Positions 1 through 5,640 are shown, numbered from the stretch's first letter. The stretch is 10,377 bases of DNA from Baffinella frigidus (GCA_026770585.1 MU646460.1:187625-198001); one strand, 5' to 3'. Notes: generated by a model from the sequence alone, not told the origin. Numbers and translations are program-made.

Positions 1-50
<50 letters not shown>
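1..50. repeat. (AT)n microsatellite
   Basis: Fifty bases of pure AT dinucleotide repeat run off the window edge. On the minus strand it directly follows the CAG/GT donor of the exon at 53-130, so it would be the 5' end of an intron. Confidence 0.97.
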
Positions 51-52
<2 letters not shown>

Positions 53-54
<2 letters not shown>

Positions 55-130
55 GGATTTCGAGGACGTGTTTGTAGGCCTCTTCGCCCTGCACCATCCG
101 TTCCCGCCTCTGCTCCATGTCATCCGGAAC
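53..130 (-). CDS. Possible exon 8 of the KLC-like TPR gene
   Basis: The acceptor is CACACCGCAG, ending at 131. The donor is ATCCAG followed by GTATATAT, with GT at 52-51, so the microsatellite at the window start would be the beginning of the next intron. The exon is 78 nt, 26 codons, phase 0 at both ends. It reads VPDDMEQRRERMVQ then GEEAYKHVLEIQ, a charged helix ending in a TPR-second-helix-like segment (EEAYKxxLEI). A copy of the acceptor side at 401-457 is broken by a 5-base net insertion. Codon ends are less GC-biased than in exons 4-6 (20 of 26). The splice sites are good; the link to the other exons rests on phase and style only. Confidence 0.5.
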
Positions 131-400
131 CTGCGGTGTGGGCTTACCGTTTACCGTTAACCGTTAACCGTTTACCGCTTACAGAATGATTCTACCTTCT
201 ACCTTCTACCTTCTTCTTTTTACTTTTTCCCTCTACCTTTTACCTATCACCGTTGAGTGATAGGTCAACCTTTTACCTACCACCGTTTAGGATGTAGGGG
301 GTTACCGTTCACCGTTTAGGGTTCACGGGTTAGAGTCTAGGGTCTAGGGTCTCGTCCGGCTTCAGGATACAGGGCGTAGGGTTCAGGATTGAGGGTTGAA
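131..400. repeat. Heptamer-rich degenerate minisatellites in the intron upstream of exon 8
   Basis: Successive short arrays with 7-base periodicity fill this stretch: TACCGTT/TTAACCG (about 147-180), TACCTTC (about 191-213), TTTTACC variants (to about 290) and TTTAGGG/TTCAGGG relatives (about 297-395). A short perfect hairpin, CCTATCAC/GTGATAGG, sits at 244-265. I see no coding signal. Confidence 0.8.
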
Positions 401-457
401 TCGCCTCACCCTGCGCCACCCGCTCCCGCCTTTGCTCGGGGTTCTGTCATCCATAAC
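401..457 (-). pseudogene. Broken copy of the acceptor half of exon 8
   Basis: After an AAAAGCAG acceptor, the minus strand reads GTTATGGATGAC. After an extra five bases (AGAACCCC replacing ATG) it then matches GAG CAA AGG CGG GAG CGG GTG of the exon at 53-130. The protein equivalent is EQRRERVAQGEA out of frame. The copy ends in a GGGTTGAATC heptamer-like tail. The flank GTGTGGGGCTTA upstream of the acceptor is shared with the intact exon, so intron and exon edge were copied together. Confidence 0.6.
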
Positions 458-554
458 CTGCTTTTCGGGTGTGGGGCTTAGGGTGTAGGGTTCAGGGCTT
501 ACCAACCCAGCGGAGATGGCCAGATAACTGGCGTTGATCTCATCCCGCCAGTTT

Positions 555-719
555 CATAGGCTAACGGCCTGAAAATGGGGTAGTTAGGCATACGGCATTG
601 CCTAGGACCTCCTACCGTAGGCCGAGGGATCCTAGGACCAAAAAGTCTCGGCCTACGGTAGGAGGTCCTCGGCAATGCCGTAGGCCTAACTACCCCCTTT
701 TCAGGCCGTTACCCGATTA
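555..719. mobile_element. Foldback/MITE-like element, family FB-A copy 1
   Basis: Near-perfect inverted arms of 65 bp (562-626 and 647-711) surround a 20-base loop. Another copy at 8158-8322 has the same 165-bp length in reverse orientation and the same asymmetric ends (CATAGG... and ...ATTA), which fixes the borders. The flanks AGTTT (550-554) and AGTTA (720-724) suggest a 5-bp target duplication with one change. There is no coding capacity, so it would need a transposase supplied elsewhere. Confidence 0.85.
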
Positions 720-883
720 AGTTATTTAATGTAATTGCTCGAAACGCATACTTTTGGCGTCAGAATTTGCCGGAAGTTGCCAATTTGGCCACTTTAGGCA
801 GAATATGATGCTACAATTAGATTGAATATCTGGCGGGATGAGATCGTTGAGCGTGAGCCACATGCCGTTCGAGGAAGCAACGT

Positions 884-918
884 GGTTGTTCAGGTTATGG
901 AGCAGGTTATGGAACCCG
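884..918. repeat. CATAACCTG duplication (donor-half copy of exon 7, or exon 8 edge in inverse orientation)
   Basis: The minus strand carries CATAACCTG twice within this stretch (889-897 and 904-912 region), matching the second half of the possible exon 7. Read on the plus strand the same bases are CAGGTTATGGAGCAG and CAGGTTATGGAACCC, which match the acceptor edge of the exon 8 copy at 445-460. The two readings cannot both be ancestral, so the segment records an inversion or a palindromic junction. Confidence 0.45.
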
Positions 919-930
919 AGGATTCGCTAC

Positions 931-1087
931 GCAAGCAGCCAGCCCTGGATGGCTTCCCTGGGACCTGAAGCTGATCAAATCCCCTCGACGCTCACCTCTT
1001 TTTCAGACTTTCAAAAAACAAAGGTGAGAGTAGAGGGGATTGGATCCGCTTCAGGTCCCAGAAAGCTCCCCAGGGCTGGACGCTTCC
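931..1087. mobile_element. Imperfect foldback element of about 157 bp
   Basis: The left arm (about 931-1005) and right arm (about 1020-1087) are imperfect inverted repeats. They share CCAGCCCTGG, GGGACCTGAAGC, AATCCCCTC and CTCACCT in the same order, with scattered mismatches. The more diverged arms suggest an older insertion than the element at 555-719. It lies directly against the possible 3' end of exon 7. Confidence 0.7.
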
Positions 1088-1092
1088 GAAAC

Positions 1093-1137
1093 TAGGTCAT
1101 GGAACAGGTTATGGCGTTGCTCCTCCAGCTTGCCCGT
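1093..1137 (-). CDS. Possible exon 7 of the KLC-like TPR gene
   Basis: The acceptor is strong: a C/T tract CCTCTCCCCTGCAG ending at 1138. The reading TGKLEEQRHNLFHDL starts in phase 0, as exon 6 requires, and GKLEE is the usual inter-helix turn of KLC-type TPRs. The 3' end is uncertain. A GT at 1092-1091 gives 15 codons in phase 0. Without it the frame runs into the foldback element at 931-1087 and stops. The CATAACCTG motif in its second half is repeated at 884-918 and overlaps, in opposite orientation, sequence resembling the start of exon 8. This part of the locus therefore seems rearranged, and the exon may be chimeric or dead. Confidence 0.4.
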
Positions 1138-1200
1138 CTGCAGGGGAGAGGGGTGTCGCGGGGACGCGAGGGTGGAGGACAAGGGCGCTGACAGTCTCAA

Positions 1201-1334
1201 ATGAAAACGGTTTCAATTTAAACCCTTGGAAATCAATGAAAACTACTACACGAATACTTTAATATTACTAATAAAGATCATGATGTGTAGTAAATTTCAT
1301 TGCCCAAAAGTTTCAAATTGAAACCGTTTTTATG
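1201..1334. mobile_element. Foldback element with GTGTAGTA arms, family FB-B copy 1
   Basis: Arms of about 50 bp (1201-1252 and 1284-1334) pair imperfectly: AAAACGGTTTCAATTT at the outer end and ACTACTACAC/GTGTAGTA at the inner end. The loop holds a near-palindrome (1257-1276) that, reverse-complemented, matches the loop of the element at 6705-6846 except at one position. The outer arms differ completely between the two copies. Confidence 0.75.
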
Positions 1335-1390
1335 AAATCTCTGGGCCAGGAACGTTGTTGGTCGCACGATCAAGAAGGGGACACGAGGGG

Positions 1391-1406
1391 TGGGGTCGCG
1401 ACCCCA
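1391..1406. repeat. 16-bp perfect palindrome
   Basis: TGGGGTCGCGACCCCA is self-complementary. It lies just before the CCCTACA heptamer array. Confidence 0.8.
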
Positions 1407-1415
1407 TCCAGCATT

Positions 1416-1566
1416 CCCTACACCCTACACCCTACACCCTACACCCTACACCCTACACCCTACACTCTACACCCTAAACCCTAAATCCTAAACTCTAAAC
1501 CCTAAACCCCAAACCCTGAAAGTTGAACCCTAAACCCCAGCCCCTAACCCCTAATCCCTAATCCCG
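1416..1566. repeat. Telomere-like heptamer array (CCCTACA grading into CCCTAAA/CCCTAAT)
   Basis: About seven near-perfect CCCTACA units are followed by CCCTAAA, CCTAAAT and CCCTAAT variants. The array sits inside the gene and abuts the donor of exon 6 on the minus strand, so it is interstitial and not a chromosome end. The CCCTAAA/TTTAGGG type is typical of plants and many green algae. Confidence 0.9.
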
Positions 1567-1573
1567 GATCGAC

Positions 1574-1621
1574 CTTGCTCCAGGTGTTGAAGACGAGCGC
1601 TGCGTTGCACATCATCCGCAC
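1574..1621 (-). CDS. Exon 6 of the KLC-like TPR gene (16-codon exon)
   Basis: The acceptor is CGGAGCAG, ending at 1622, and the donor is AGCAAG followed by GTCGATC, with GT at 1573-1572. The exon is 48 nt, 16 codons, phase 0 at both ends. It reads VRMMCNAALVFNTWSK. Placed after GEEHTDS of exon 5 it continues the KLC-type motif in which EHPDT is followed by VRxxNNLALVY. Fifteen of 16 codons end in G or C. The upstream intron carries at least six degenerate copies of its first 15-30 bases with the same GAGCAG acceptor. The donor runs directly into GGATTAGGG-type heptamers. I also considered a bromodomain fragment because of the N-A-A-L-V-F-N run, but the phase-consistent link to exon 5 favours TPR. 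Confidence 0.6.
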
Positions 1622-2405
1622 CTGCTCCGCACCCCGCCCATCATCAGCGACCACGCAGCAAACCCGAAACAACAACGCAGCAAACCCGAAACACGAAACA
1701 CGAAACACGAAAGCACATCATCGATTCGCACCTGCTCCGCACACCCTCATCAGCAACCACGCGGCAAATCCGAAACCAGAAACCAGAAACCCGAAACACG
1801 AAACACGAAACACGAAAGCACATCATCGAGTGGAGACGAGCGCTGCGTTGCACATCATCCGCACCTACTCCGCACCCCGCCCCGCTTCAGCTCAGGCTTC
1901 AGGGTTCAGGGTCCAGAGTGCAGGGTGAGCTGCAAAGAAGAAACTGAAACACGCATCAGTACATCATTCGCACCTGCTCCACACCCCGCCCATCATTAGC
2001 TACCACGCAGCAAACCCGAAACACGAAACACGAAACACGAAAGCACATCATCGAGTGGAGACGAGCGCTGCGCTGCACATCATCCGCACCTGCTCCGCAC
2101 CCCGCCCATCATCAGCAACCACGCAGCAAACACATCAGCAACCAAGCAGCAAACCCGAAACTGGAAACACGAAACACGAAAGCACATCATTGGTTCGCAC
2201 CTGCTCCACACACCCTCATCAGCAACCACGCCGCAGCACATCCGAGCTCTGACTGGGTCAATCTGGTCTCCTCATTTTGAGCGGACCGTAAGTTGATTGC
2301 CCTGTTGTGGCACAAATCCGTCAACTTTTGGTGTGGAAACGATGAGTCAATCCGCACCTGCTCCGCACACCCTCATCACCAATCACGCAGCAGTACATCC
2401 GCATC
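1622..2405 (-). repeat. Tandem array of exon 6 acceptor-edge copies
   Basis: At least six degenerate units follow the true exon 6 acceptor. Their minus-strand acceptor edges are near 1735, 1867, 1977, 2092, 2207 and 2355. Most combine a GGTGTGCGGAGCAG or GGGTGCGGAGCAG acceptor, the first bases of exon 6 (GTGCGGATGATGTGC) and a CGAAACACGAAAGC tandem. The units near 1830-1867 and 2056-2092 keep about 31 bases of exon before diverging into the repeat. The others keep only 5-15. Spacing is irregular (about 110-150 bp). The frames open through this stretch are translations of the repeat. Confidence 0.75.
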
Positions 2406-2554
2406 TCCGCCTGAGTAAAATTGCGCTCGCCGTAACCGTATTTTAGTTGCACGTGTGTAGAGTATATTTCCTGCGCTAAATGTAGAGCCAAGTTTTATCG
2501 AGTCCGGTCGATTGAAAGACTCCGAGCGAACGCTACCCGGGGTGGGTCGAATCC

Positions 2555-2622
2555 GGCAAACCCAACCACCATCAAAACCACTCGGGAGGGTGGGCGGGGG
2601 CAAGCGTGTACCGAGTCAGCGC
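2555..2622 (-). pseudogene. Donor-half copy of exon 5
   Basis: This stretch aligns with 2647-2716. Both have, on the minus strand, GACTCGGTACA at the exon 5 donor, then GCTTGCCCCCRCCC, a C-rich tract and a GGTTTG/TTGGGTTTGG stretch. In this copy only about the last dozen bases of exon 5 are recognisable (GCTGACTCG, then GT). It lies downstream of exon 5 in the direction of transcription and would provide a second donor with no acceptor of its own. Confidence 0.6.
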
Positions 2623-2706
2623 TGGGCATCATCGAATAAAAAAAACGCCAAACCCAAACAAAATTAAAACACTTGGTTGGGCAGGTGGGTGGGGGCAAGG
2701 TTGTAC

Positions 2707-2822
2707 CGAGTCGGTGTGCTCTTCCCCGACGCTGGAGATGTAGAGGGCGAGCGAGCGGTTGTAGTTCTCGAGGGCCTTCTTGTACATCACCGCAAGCTCC
2801 TCCGGCCCGAGTCCGCTCCCGT
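2707..2822 (-). CDS. Exon 5 of the KLC-like TPR gene (internal exon)
   Basis: The acceptor is GGGCAG, ending at 2823, and the donor is GACTCG followed by GTACAAC, with GT at 2706-2705. The exon is 116 nt: two bases, then 38 codons ending in phase 0. This is the clearest family signal in the window. LGPEELAVMYKKALENYNR is followed by SLALYISSVGEEHTDS, matching the kinesin-light-chain TPR pattern of Y.KAL..Y...L, a short loop, then G.EHPDT. The next exon supplies the expected first helix of the following repeat. Thirty-five of 38 codons end in G or C. A degraded acceptor-half copy is at 3112-3172 and a donor-half copy is within 2555-2622. The exon contains no stop, whereas the upstream copy is frameshifted. 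Confidence 0.75.
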
Positions 2823-2954
2823 CTGCCCAGCGATTCCCAGAATCGTTGAGATGAAAATTCCTACCTTTTAAGGGTGGACTACCAAGCCAGAGTCTTCGAA
2901 GGGGTCGCCAAAAATCAATTCCCCTTCAAGGCAGTGGTTTTCAAAAGCCAGCCA

Positions 2955-2970
2955 CCGCGTTTAAACGCGG
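2955..2970. repeat. 16-bp perfect palindrome
   Basis: CCGCGTTTAAACGCGG is self-complementary. It sits in the intron upstream of exon 5, just before a two-unit tandem repeat. Confidence 0.75.
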
Positions 2971-2977
2971 GTTAAAA

Positions 2978-3054
2978 GAATCAACCCCCATCCTGCACTC
3001 TGGCGTGGTAATTCTTCAAATCAACACCCTCCTGCGCTCTGGCGTGGTAGTTCT
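2978..3054. repeat. Two-copy tandem repeat of about 38 bp
   Basis: AATCAACCCCCATCCTGCAC followed by TCTGGCGTGGTAATTCTT is repeated immediately with a few substitutions (AATCAACACCCTCCTGCGC, then TCTGGCGTGGTAGTTCT). No coding role is evident. Confidence 0.7.
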
Positions 3055-3111
3055 ACGTGGTAGTTAATTAGCGTCAAGCTAATTTTGGGATTCCATGCTG
3101 TCGTACGTCAT

Positions 3112-3172
3112 AGTGTTCGAGCGGCTTTTTTGTACATCACTGTGAGCTCCTCCAGGCCGATTCCGCTCCCGT
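3112..3172 (-). pseudogene. Broken acceptor-half copy of exon 5
   Basis: The minus strand reads ACGGGAGCGGAATCGGCCTG, then GAGGAGCTCACAGTGATG and TACAAAAAAGCC, closely matching the first 50 or so bases of exon 5 (protein equivalent EELTVMYKKA). An extra base followed by a lost base disrupts the frame right after KKA, and the match ends in unrelated sequence. The homology starts at exactly the first base of exon 5, but the AG acceptor is missing (AACAA precedes it). Heptamer repeats abut its upstream side. Confidence 0.7.
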
Positions 3173-3296
3173 TTGTTAGGGTTTGGGGTTTGGGGTTTGG
3201 GGTGTGGGGTTTGGGTTGGGGGGTTTGGGGTGTGGAGTTTAGGGTTTAGGGTTTAGGGGTTAGGGGTTACGGGTTACGGGTTCGGGGTTCGGGTTT
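3173..3296. repeat. Telomere-like TTTGGGG/TTTAGGG heptamer array
   Basis: The plus strand carries GGTTTGG, GGTGTGG, TTTAGGG, GGTTACG and GGTTCGG variants in 7-base steps. Its orientation is opposite to the array at 1416-1566. It abuts the exon 5 edge copy. Confidence 0.85.
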
Positions 3297-3412
3297 CACA
3301 GAAACATTATGCACCCCTGGTAAACATCATGGCAAATCGGTGCTCGGCCACATGATTTTGCAGAAACGTTCGGACGAAACTCCTGGCGTTGCGGCTCACA
3401 ACGAACATGATG
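3297..3412 (+). repeat. Direct repeat R1, left copy (partner 3815-3907)
   Basis: This copy shares with 3815-3907 a CAGAAA...CCCCTGGTAMACATC segment, TGGCAAAT, then CATTCGG/GTTCGG...GAAA, GGCGTT.CGGCTCACA and CGAACATG, in the same order with small gaps. The two copies flank the 179-bp inverted-repeat element at 3621-3799. The intervening stretch 3413-3615 shows no recognisable gene, only a weak hairpin (ACCAGGA/TCCTGGT) at about 3518-3552. Confidence 0.6.
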
Positions 3413-3615
3413 CACCACTCGAGAATGCTAGAGGGGCCTATCTAAAACCGTTTGTTTTTACACGCCGACATTTGTGTAGTGACTTTCATGTAAAATTGGT
3501 CACGGAAGTAAAATCATACCAGGAGCGAGGTTGGAATTCCCTATCCTGGTACAAATGTTCAGAACCCTACAAGTAAAAAGGACCCTTGAAAATTCTCGAG
3601 TGGGAACAGGCGGCC

Positions 3616-3804
3616 CCGTCCCACACGAGGCTACCTATGCGAACATAATAAATGTCGATTGTAAACGTGTGTAGTAATTTTCAGCTGAAAAGCAGCGACT
3701 TTACACAGGTCCGACCGCTCAGCGGGCGGAAACGTGATCATTTGCCCACAAAACTTTAAACGTCCGTTTTATTCTGTTCGCCTGGGTAGCCTCGTGTGGC
3801 CGTC
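3616..3804. mobile_element. MITE-like element (3621-3799) with 5-bp target duplication CCGTC
   Basis: Terminal inverted repeats of about 45 bp start CCACACGAGGCTACC and diverge inward (GCGAACAKAATAAA still shared). The element is 179 bp and flanked on both sides by CCGTC (3616-3620 and 3800-3804). It contains a GTGTAGTAATTTTC motif at 3669-3682 but has no ORF. A 5-bp duplication would fit several DNA-transposon superfamilies, so I do not assign one. Confidence 0.8.
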
Positions 3805-3814
3805 TGCCCAGCAT

Positions 3815-3907
3815 TTCGCAGAAAAAATACTCCCCCCTGGTACACATCGTGGCAAATGTTTCACATTCGGGTGAAAAATCCGGCGTTTCGGCTCACAGCG
3901 AACATGC
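3815..3907 (+). repeat. Direct repeat R1, right copy
   Basis: This is the partner of 3297-3412 (see there). Open frames across this stretch and to 4077 show no recognisable motif and overlap repeats, so I do not call them genes. Confidence 0.6.
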
Positions 3908-4043
3908 TAAAACAGGCGACGCGCATCAGATCAGTCAGCCGAAGTTGTCTGTGTGGATGGGCGTGTGTGCGGGTATGCAGCGGACCTTGGAAGCTTCGTG
4001 CGCGTGCCATACCCCGTCTGGTTCACAAAGCGTTGGGGTTACA

Positions 4044-4205
4044 CCACACAGCGGACTTCGAAGGGATTTTTGAATAACTCCTAAGCGAAAAGACCTACGA
4101 CCCTACGGTAGGCACCCCGTAGGGGCATAGGGGGGTTCCTATGGATAAGGTAACGGAAACTCGGGCACTGAGTGCCCGAAAATCCCTTCGTAGCCCGCTG
4201 TGTGG
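4044..4205. mobile_element. MITE-like element with CCACACAGCGG termini
   Basis: Inverted termini of about 30 bp (CCACACAGCGG, then RCTWCGAAGGGATTTT) bound a 162-bp element. The flanks TTACA (4039-4043) and CTACA (4206-4210) look like a 5-bp target duplication with one change. The interior (4072-4192) has a second, diverged copy at 8368-8493 that lacks the outer arms. The first six bases, CCACAC, match the element at 3621-3799. Confidence 0.75.
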
Positions 4206-4252
4206 CTACACAAGGGAGACCCGGGAAAGAGCTCCACGCTCCAAGGTCCGAT

Positions 4253-4306
4253 GTCGAGTGAACTCGGCACATATAAGACAGTCAGGACCAGATTCTGGCC
4301 CTGGTT
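4253..4306 (+). repeat. TATA-plus-hairpin module, copy 1
   Basis: GTCGAG..AACTCGGCACAT then ATAAGACAG and an imperfect hairpin (CAGGACCAG/CTGGCCCTG). It is repeated at 4377-4434. The ATATAAG resembles a TATA box, but there is no independent support that transcription starts here. Confidence 0.55.
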
Positions 4307-4348
4307 TCGGGTGAAAGTCCGTACACCCTTTCAAGTTGTTCCCTCCTC

Positions 4349-4383
4349 GCTCGACAGCGGAAGGTAGCGGACCGCTGTCGAGC
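4349..4383. repeat. 12-bp perfect stem hairpin
   Basis: GCTCGACAGCGG (4349-4360) pairs with CCGCTGTCGAGC (4372-4383) around an 11-base loop. It overlaps the start of the second TATA-hairpin module. Confidence 0.8.
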
Positions 4384-4434
4384 CAACTCGGCACATATAA
4401 GACAGCCAGGACCGGGATTCCGGTCCTGGCTTTT
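4377..4434 (+). repeat. TATA-plus-hairpin module, copy 2
   Basis: This copy repeats AACTCGGCACATATAAGACAG, followed by a perfect 12-bp stem with a GATT loop: AGCCAGGACCGG / CCGGTCCTGGCT at 4404-4431. A T-run with TTTTCATTTT follows. The stem here is perfect where copy 1 has mismatches. Confidence 0.65.
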
Positions 4435-4508
4435 CATTTTAAAAGTCCATTTCCTTCAGGATTCAGGTTAAAGTTTTTAAAATCGTGTCCCGTCCTCGCT
4501 CGGTAGCG

Positions 4509-4566
4509 GCTAGCAGCTTCTTGCGGTTGGAGATTATCCCCTCGGTTTGACCCGGCGCCTTGCCTT
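4509..4566 (-). pseudogene. Broken donor-half copy of exon 4
   Basis: The minus strand reads GGAAGGCAAGGCGCCGGGTC, then AAACCGAGGGGATAATCTCC and AACCGCAAGAAGCTGCTAG, matching the second half of exon 4 (KAGRLVNQKGYSNRKKLL) with substitutions, an in-frame stop and an indel. Its upstream end coincides with the border of the element at 4567-4738, which appears to have separated or removed the first half. Confidence 0.65.
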
Positions 4567-4738
4567 CCACGCAAGAGTGTAGGGCAGACCTGGGAAAACA
4601 AGCCAGTTCACACGGAATTTGTAACAACTTTCCGAAATTTCGATTTTTCTGTGGGAAGAATGTCCACTTATGAACTTAAGAAATAGTAGAATTCTACTAT
4701 TTCTCCTGTGGGTCACTCTGCCCTACACTCTTGCGTGG
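4567..4738. mobile_element. MITE-like element with 22-bp perfect terminal inverted repeats
   Basis: CCACGCAAGAGTGTAGGGCA plus GA (4567-4588) is repeated exactly in inverse at 4717-4738. The element is 172 bp, has no ORF and contains a 26-bp perfect palindrome at 4679-4704. I see no clear target duplication beyond TT on both sides. It lies between two donor-half copies of exon 4. Confidence 0.85.
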
Positions 4739-4752
4739 TTATACTCAACAGG

Positions 4753-4824
4753 TAGGAGCTTTTTGCGGTTGGAGTAGCCCTTCTGGTTGACGAGGCGCCC
4801 CGCCTTGATGTACCAGAGGCACCC
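4753..4824 (-). pseudogene. Intact-frame donor-half copy of exon 4
   Basis: The minus strand reads GCLWYIKAGRLVNQKGYSNR then KKLL, nearly identical to exon 4 from its twelfth residue on. The acceptor side is missing (it begins at GGGTGCC after unrelated sequence), and the donor AG/GT is changed to ACCTGTTG, so it should not splice as an exon. It is the best-preserved exon 4 copy and therefore the most recent. Confidence 0.7.
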
Positions 4825-4843
4825 ATAATAACCCATACGTAGA

Positions 4844-4928
4844 TAAACCAGAAGACCTTACGGTTAGGGCATCCGTCGGAACAACCCTAAGTCCCTACGC
4901 ATGGTCTACCGTAGGGTCTTATGGTTTA
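4844..4928. mobile_element. Foldback element with TAAACCA arms
   Basis: TAAACCAGAAGACCTTACGG (from 4844) pairs with the inverse of 4907-4928 (TACCGTAGGGTCTTATGGTT plus TA) with a few mismatches. The ACCCTACGGTAG core resembles the interior of the element at 4044-4205. The outer borders are uncertain. Confidence 0.55.
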
Positions 4929-5048
4929 CCCACGCAGGGGTTGTTCTGTGAGGACTGAACAGGTGCCGGCGAAAGAACCTTGGTCGAACCGGGTGTTCAA
5001 CCACGATCGCGGGGTAGTGGGGATGTGATTTAGATTTTAGGGTGGGAC

Positions 5049-5154
5049 CTAGGAGCTTCTTGCGGTTGGAGTAGCCCTTCTGGTTGACGAGGCGCCCTGC
5101 CTTGCAGTACCAGAGGTACCCCACCGCCATCACCGACTCCGCCAGGCCCTCCCC
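5049..5154 (-). CDS. Exon 4 of the KLC-like TPR gene (internal exon)
   Basis: The acceptor is GGACAG, ending at 5155, and the donor is CTCCTAG followed by GTCCCACC, with GT at 5048-5047. The exon is 106 nt: 35 codons in phase 0 plus one base. The protein begins GEGLAESVMAVGYLWYCKAG, a TPR first helix (compare the family pattern SLNNLAxLYxxQGRY), then RLVNQKGYSNRKKLL, which reads as the second helix. Thirty-three of 35 codons end in G or C. The last base G joins AC of exon 5 to give aspartate. This exon has the most recognisable broken copies: 4509-4566 and 4753-4824 downstream (donor halves), and 5289-5347, 5467-5497 and 5641-5720 upstream (acceptor halves). It is the copy with both splice sites intact, so I take it as the functional one. 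Confidence 0.7.
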
Positions 5155-5170
5155 CTGTCCACACCCCCCC

Positions 5171-5292
5171 CACTTTAGTGGGAAACGCTTCCAGCCCTTG
5201 GACCCTTTCCAAAGGCATCACGTCAATTCCCCGAAGTTCCGCGACCAAGGGAGTCAGTCGTTTGTACTAAAATTGAGAATTGACGCGGCCCG
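5171..5292. repeat. 122-bp block repeated at 5514-5634, copy 1
   Basis: CACTTTAGTGGGAA, CCCTTTCCAAAGGCATC, CAATTCCCCGAAGTTCC, AAGGGAGTCAGTCG and GAATTGAGAATTGACGCGG are shared in order with 5514-5634. CGTCAATT near 5220 and AATTGACG near 5278 form a short inverted pair that could be element ends. Each copy lies on the minus strand directly after an acceptor-half copy of exon 4, so exon-half and block amplified together. Confidence 0.75.
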
Positions 5293-5347
5293 CCTGAGAG
5301 TACCCGAGGTACCCCACCGCCATCACCGACTCCGCCAGGCCCCCCCC
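5289..5347 (-). pseudogene. Acceptor-half copy of exon 4 (upstream copy 1)
   Basis: After a CCCCGCAG acceptor the minus strand reads GLAESVMAVGYLGYSQAGR, matching exon 4 residues 3-21. It then runs into the 122-bp block (NSQF, then stop). The frame is open but there is no exon 4 donor half. If its acceptor were used, the transcript would hit a stop. Confidence 0.7.
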
Positions 5348-5460
5348 CTGCGGGGAGGGTTTGGGGTTTAGGGTGCAGGGTTCAGGGTGGTTGAGCGCAG
5401 GGGCCCCCCGGTGATGGTGGTGGGGGGGGTGGGGGGGTTTACCCTCCACCAGGGGTTAAC
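5348..5460. repeat. G-rich heptamer and GGT repeat tract
   Basis: GGTTTGG/GGTTTAGG/GGTTCAGG heptamers are followed by GGTGATGGTGGTGG and long G runs (about 5420-5439) on the plus strand. Several runs of three or more G could form a quadruplex. Confidence 0.75.
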
Positions 5461-5466
5461 CCCCCA

Positions 5467-5497
5467 CCACCACCACCGACTACGCAAGACCCTCCCC
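5467..5497 (-). pseudogene. Acceptor-half copy of exon 4 (upstream copy 2, decayed)
   Basis: The minus strand GGGAGGGTCTTGCGTAGTCG then GTGGTGGTGGTGGG matches the first 30 or so bases of exon 4. Codon GAG has become the stop TAG, and the GTGATGGCGGTG part has become GTGGTGGTGGTG. It runs into the G-rich tract. Confidence 0.55.
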
Positions 5498-5513
5498 TCG
5501 CGGGCACCCCCAC

Positions 5514-5634
5514 CACTGTAGTTGGGAATGCTCTCAGCCCCGGGACCCTTTCCAAAGGCATCGAGTCAATTCCCCGAAGTTCCACGCCCAAGGGAGTCAG
5601 TCGGCTGTACTAGAATTGAGAATTGACGCGGCCC
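5514..5634. repeat. 122-bp block, copy 2
   Basis: Partner of 5171-5292 (see there), with roughly 15% differences by eye. Confidence 0.75.
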
Positions 5635-5640
5635 CCGTTG

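Noticed and set aside
1416-1566. True telomere
   Set aside because: The array is internal and degenerate, lies within a gene, and arrays elsewhere in the window point the other way.
1574-1621. Bromodomain fragment (N-A-A-L-V-F-N resembling the acetyl-lysine pocket region)
   Set aside because: The match is short, and joining to exon 5 in phase gives a better KLC-type TPR continuation (EHTDS then VRMMCNAALVF).
1575-1928. Plus-strand open frame of 117 codons, and a minus frame over 1644-1853
   Set aside because: Both are translations of the ACGAAACACGAAAGC tandem and exon 6 edge copies (repetitive NPKHETRNTK and FRVSCFVFRV patterns), with no independent gene signal.
4404-4434. Bacterial intrinsic terminator
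   Set aside because: The stem plus T-run shape fits, but splice sites and plant-type heptamers show a eukaryotic nuclear sequence.
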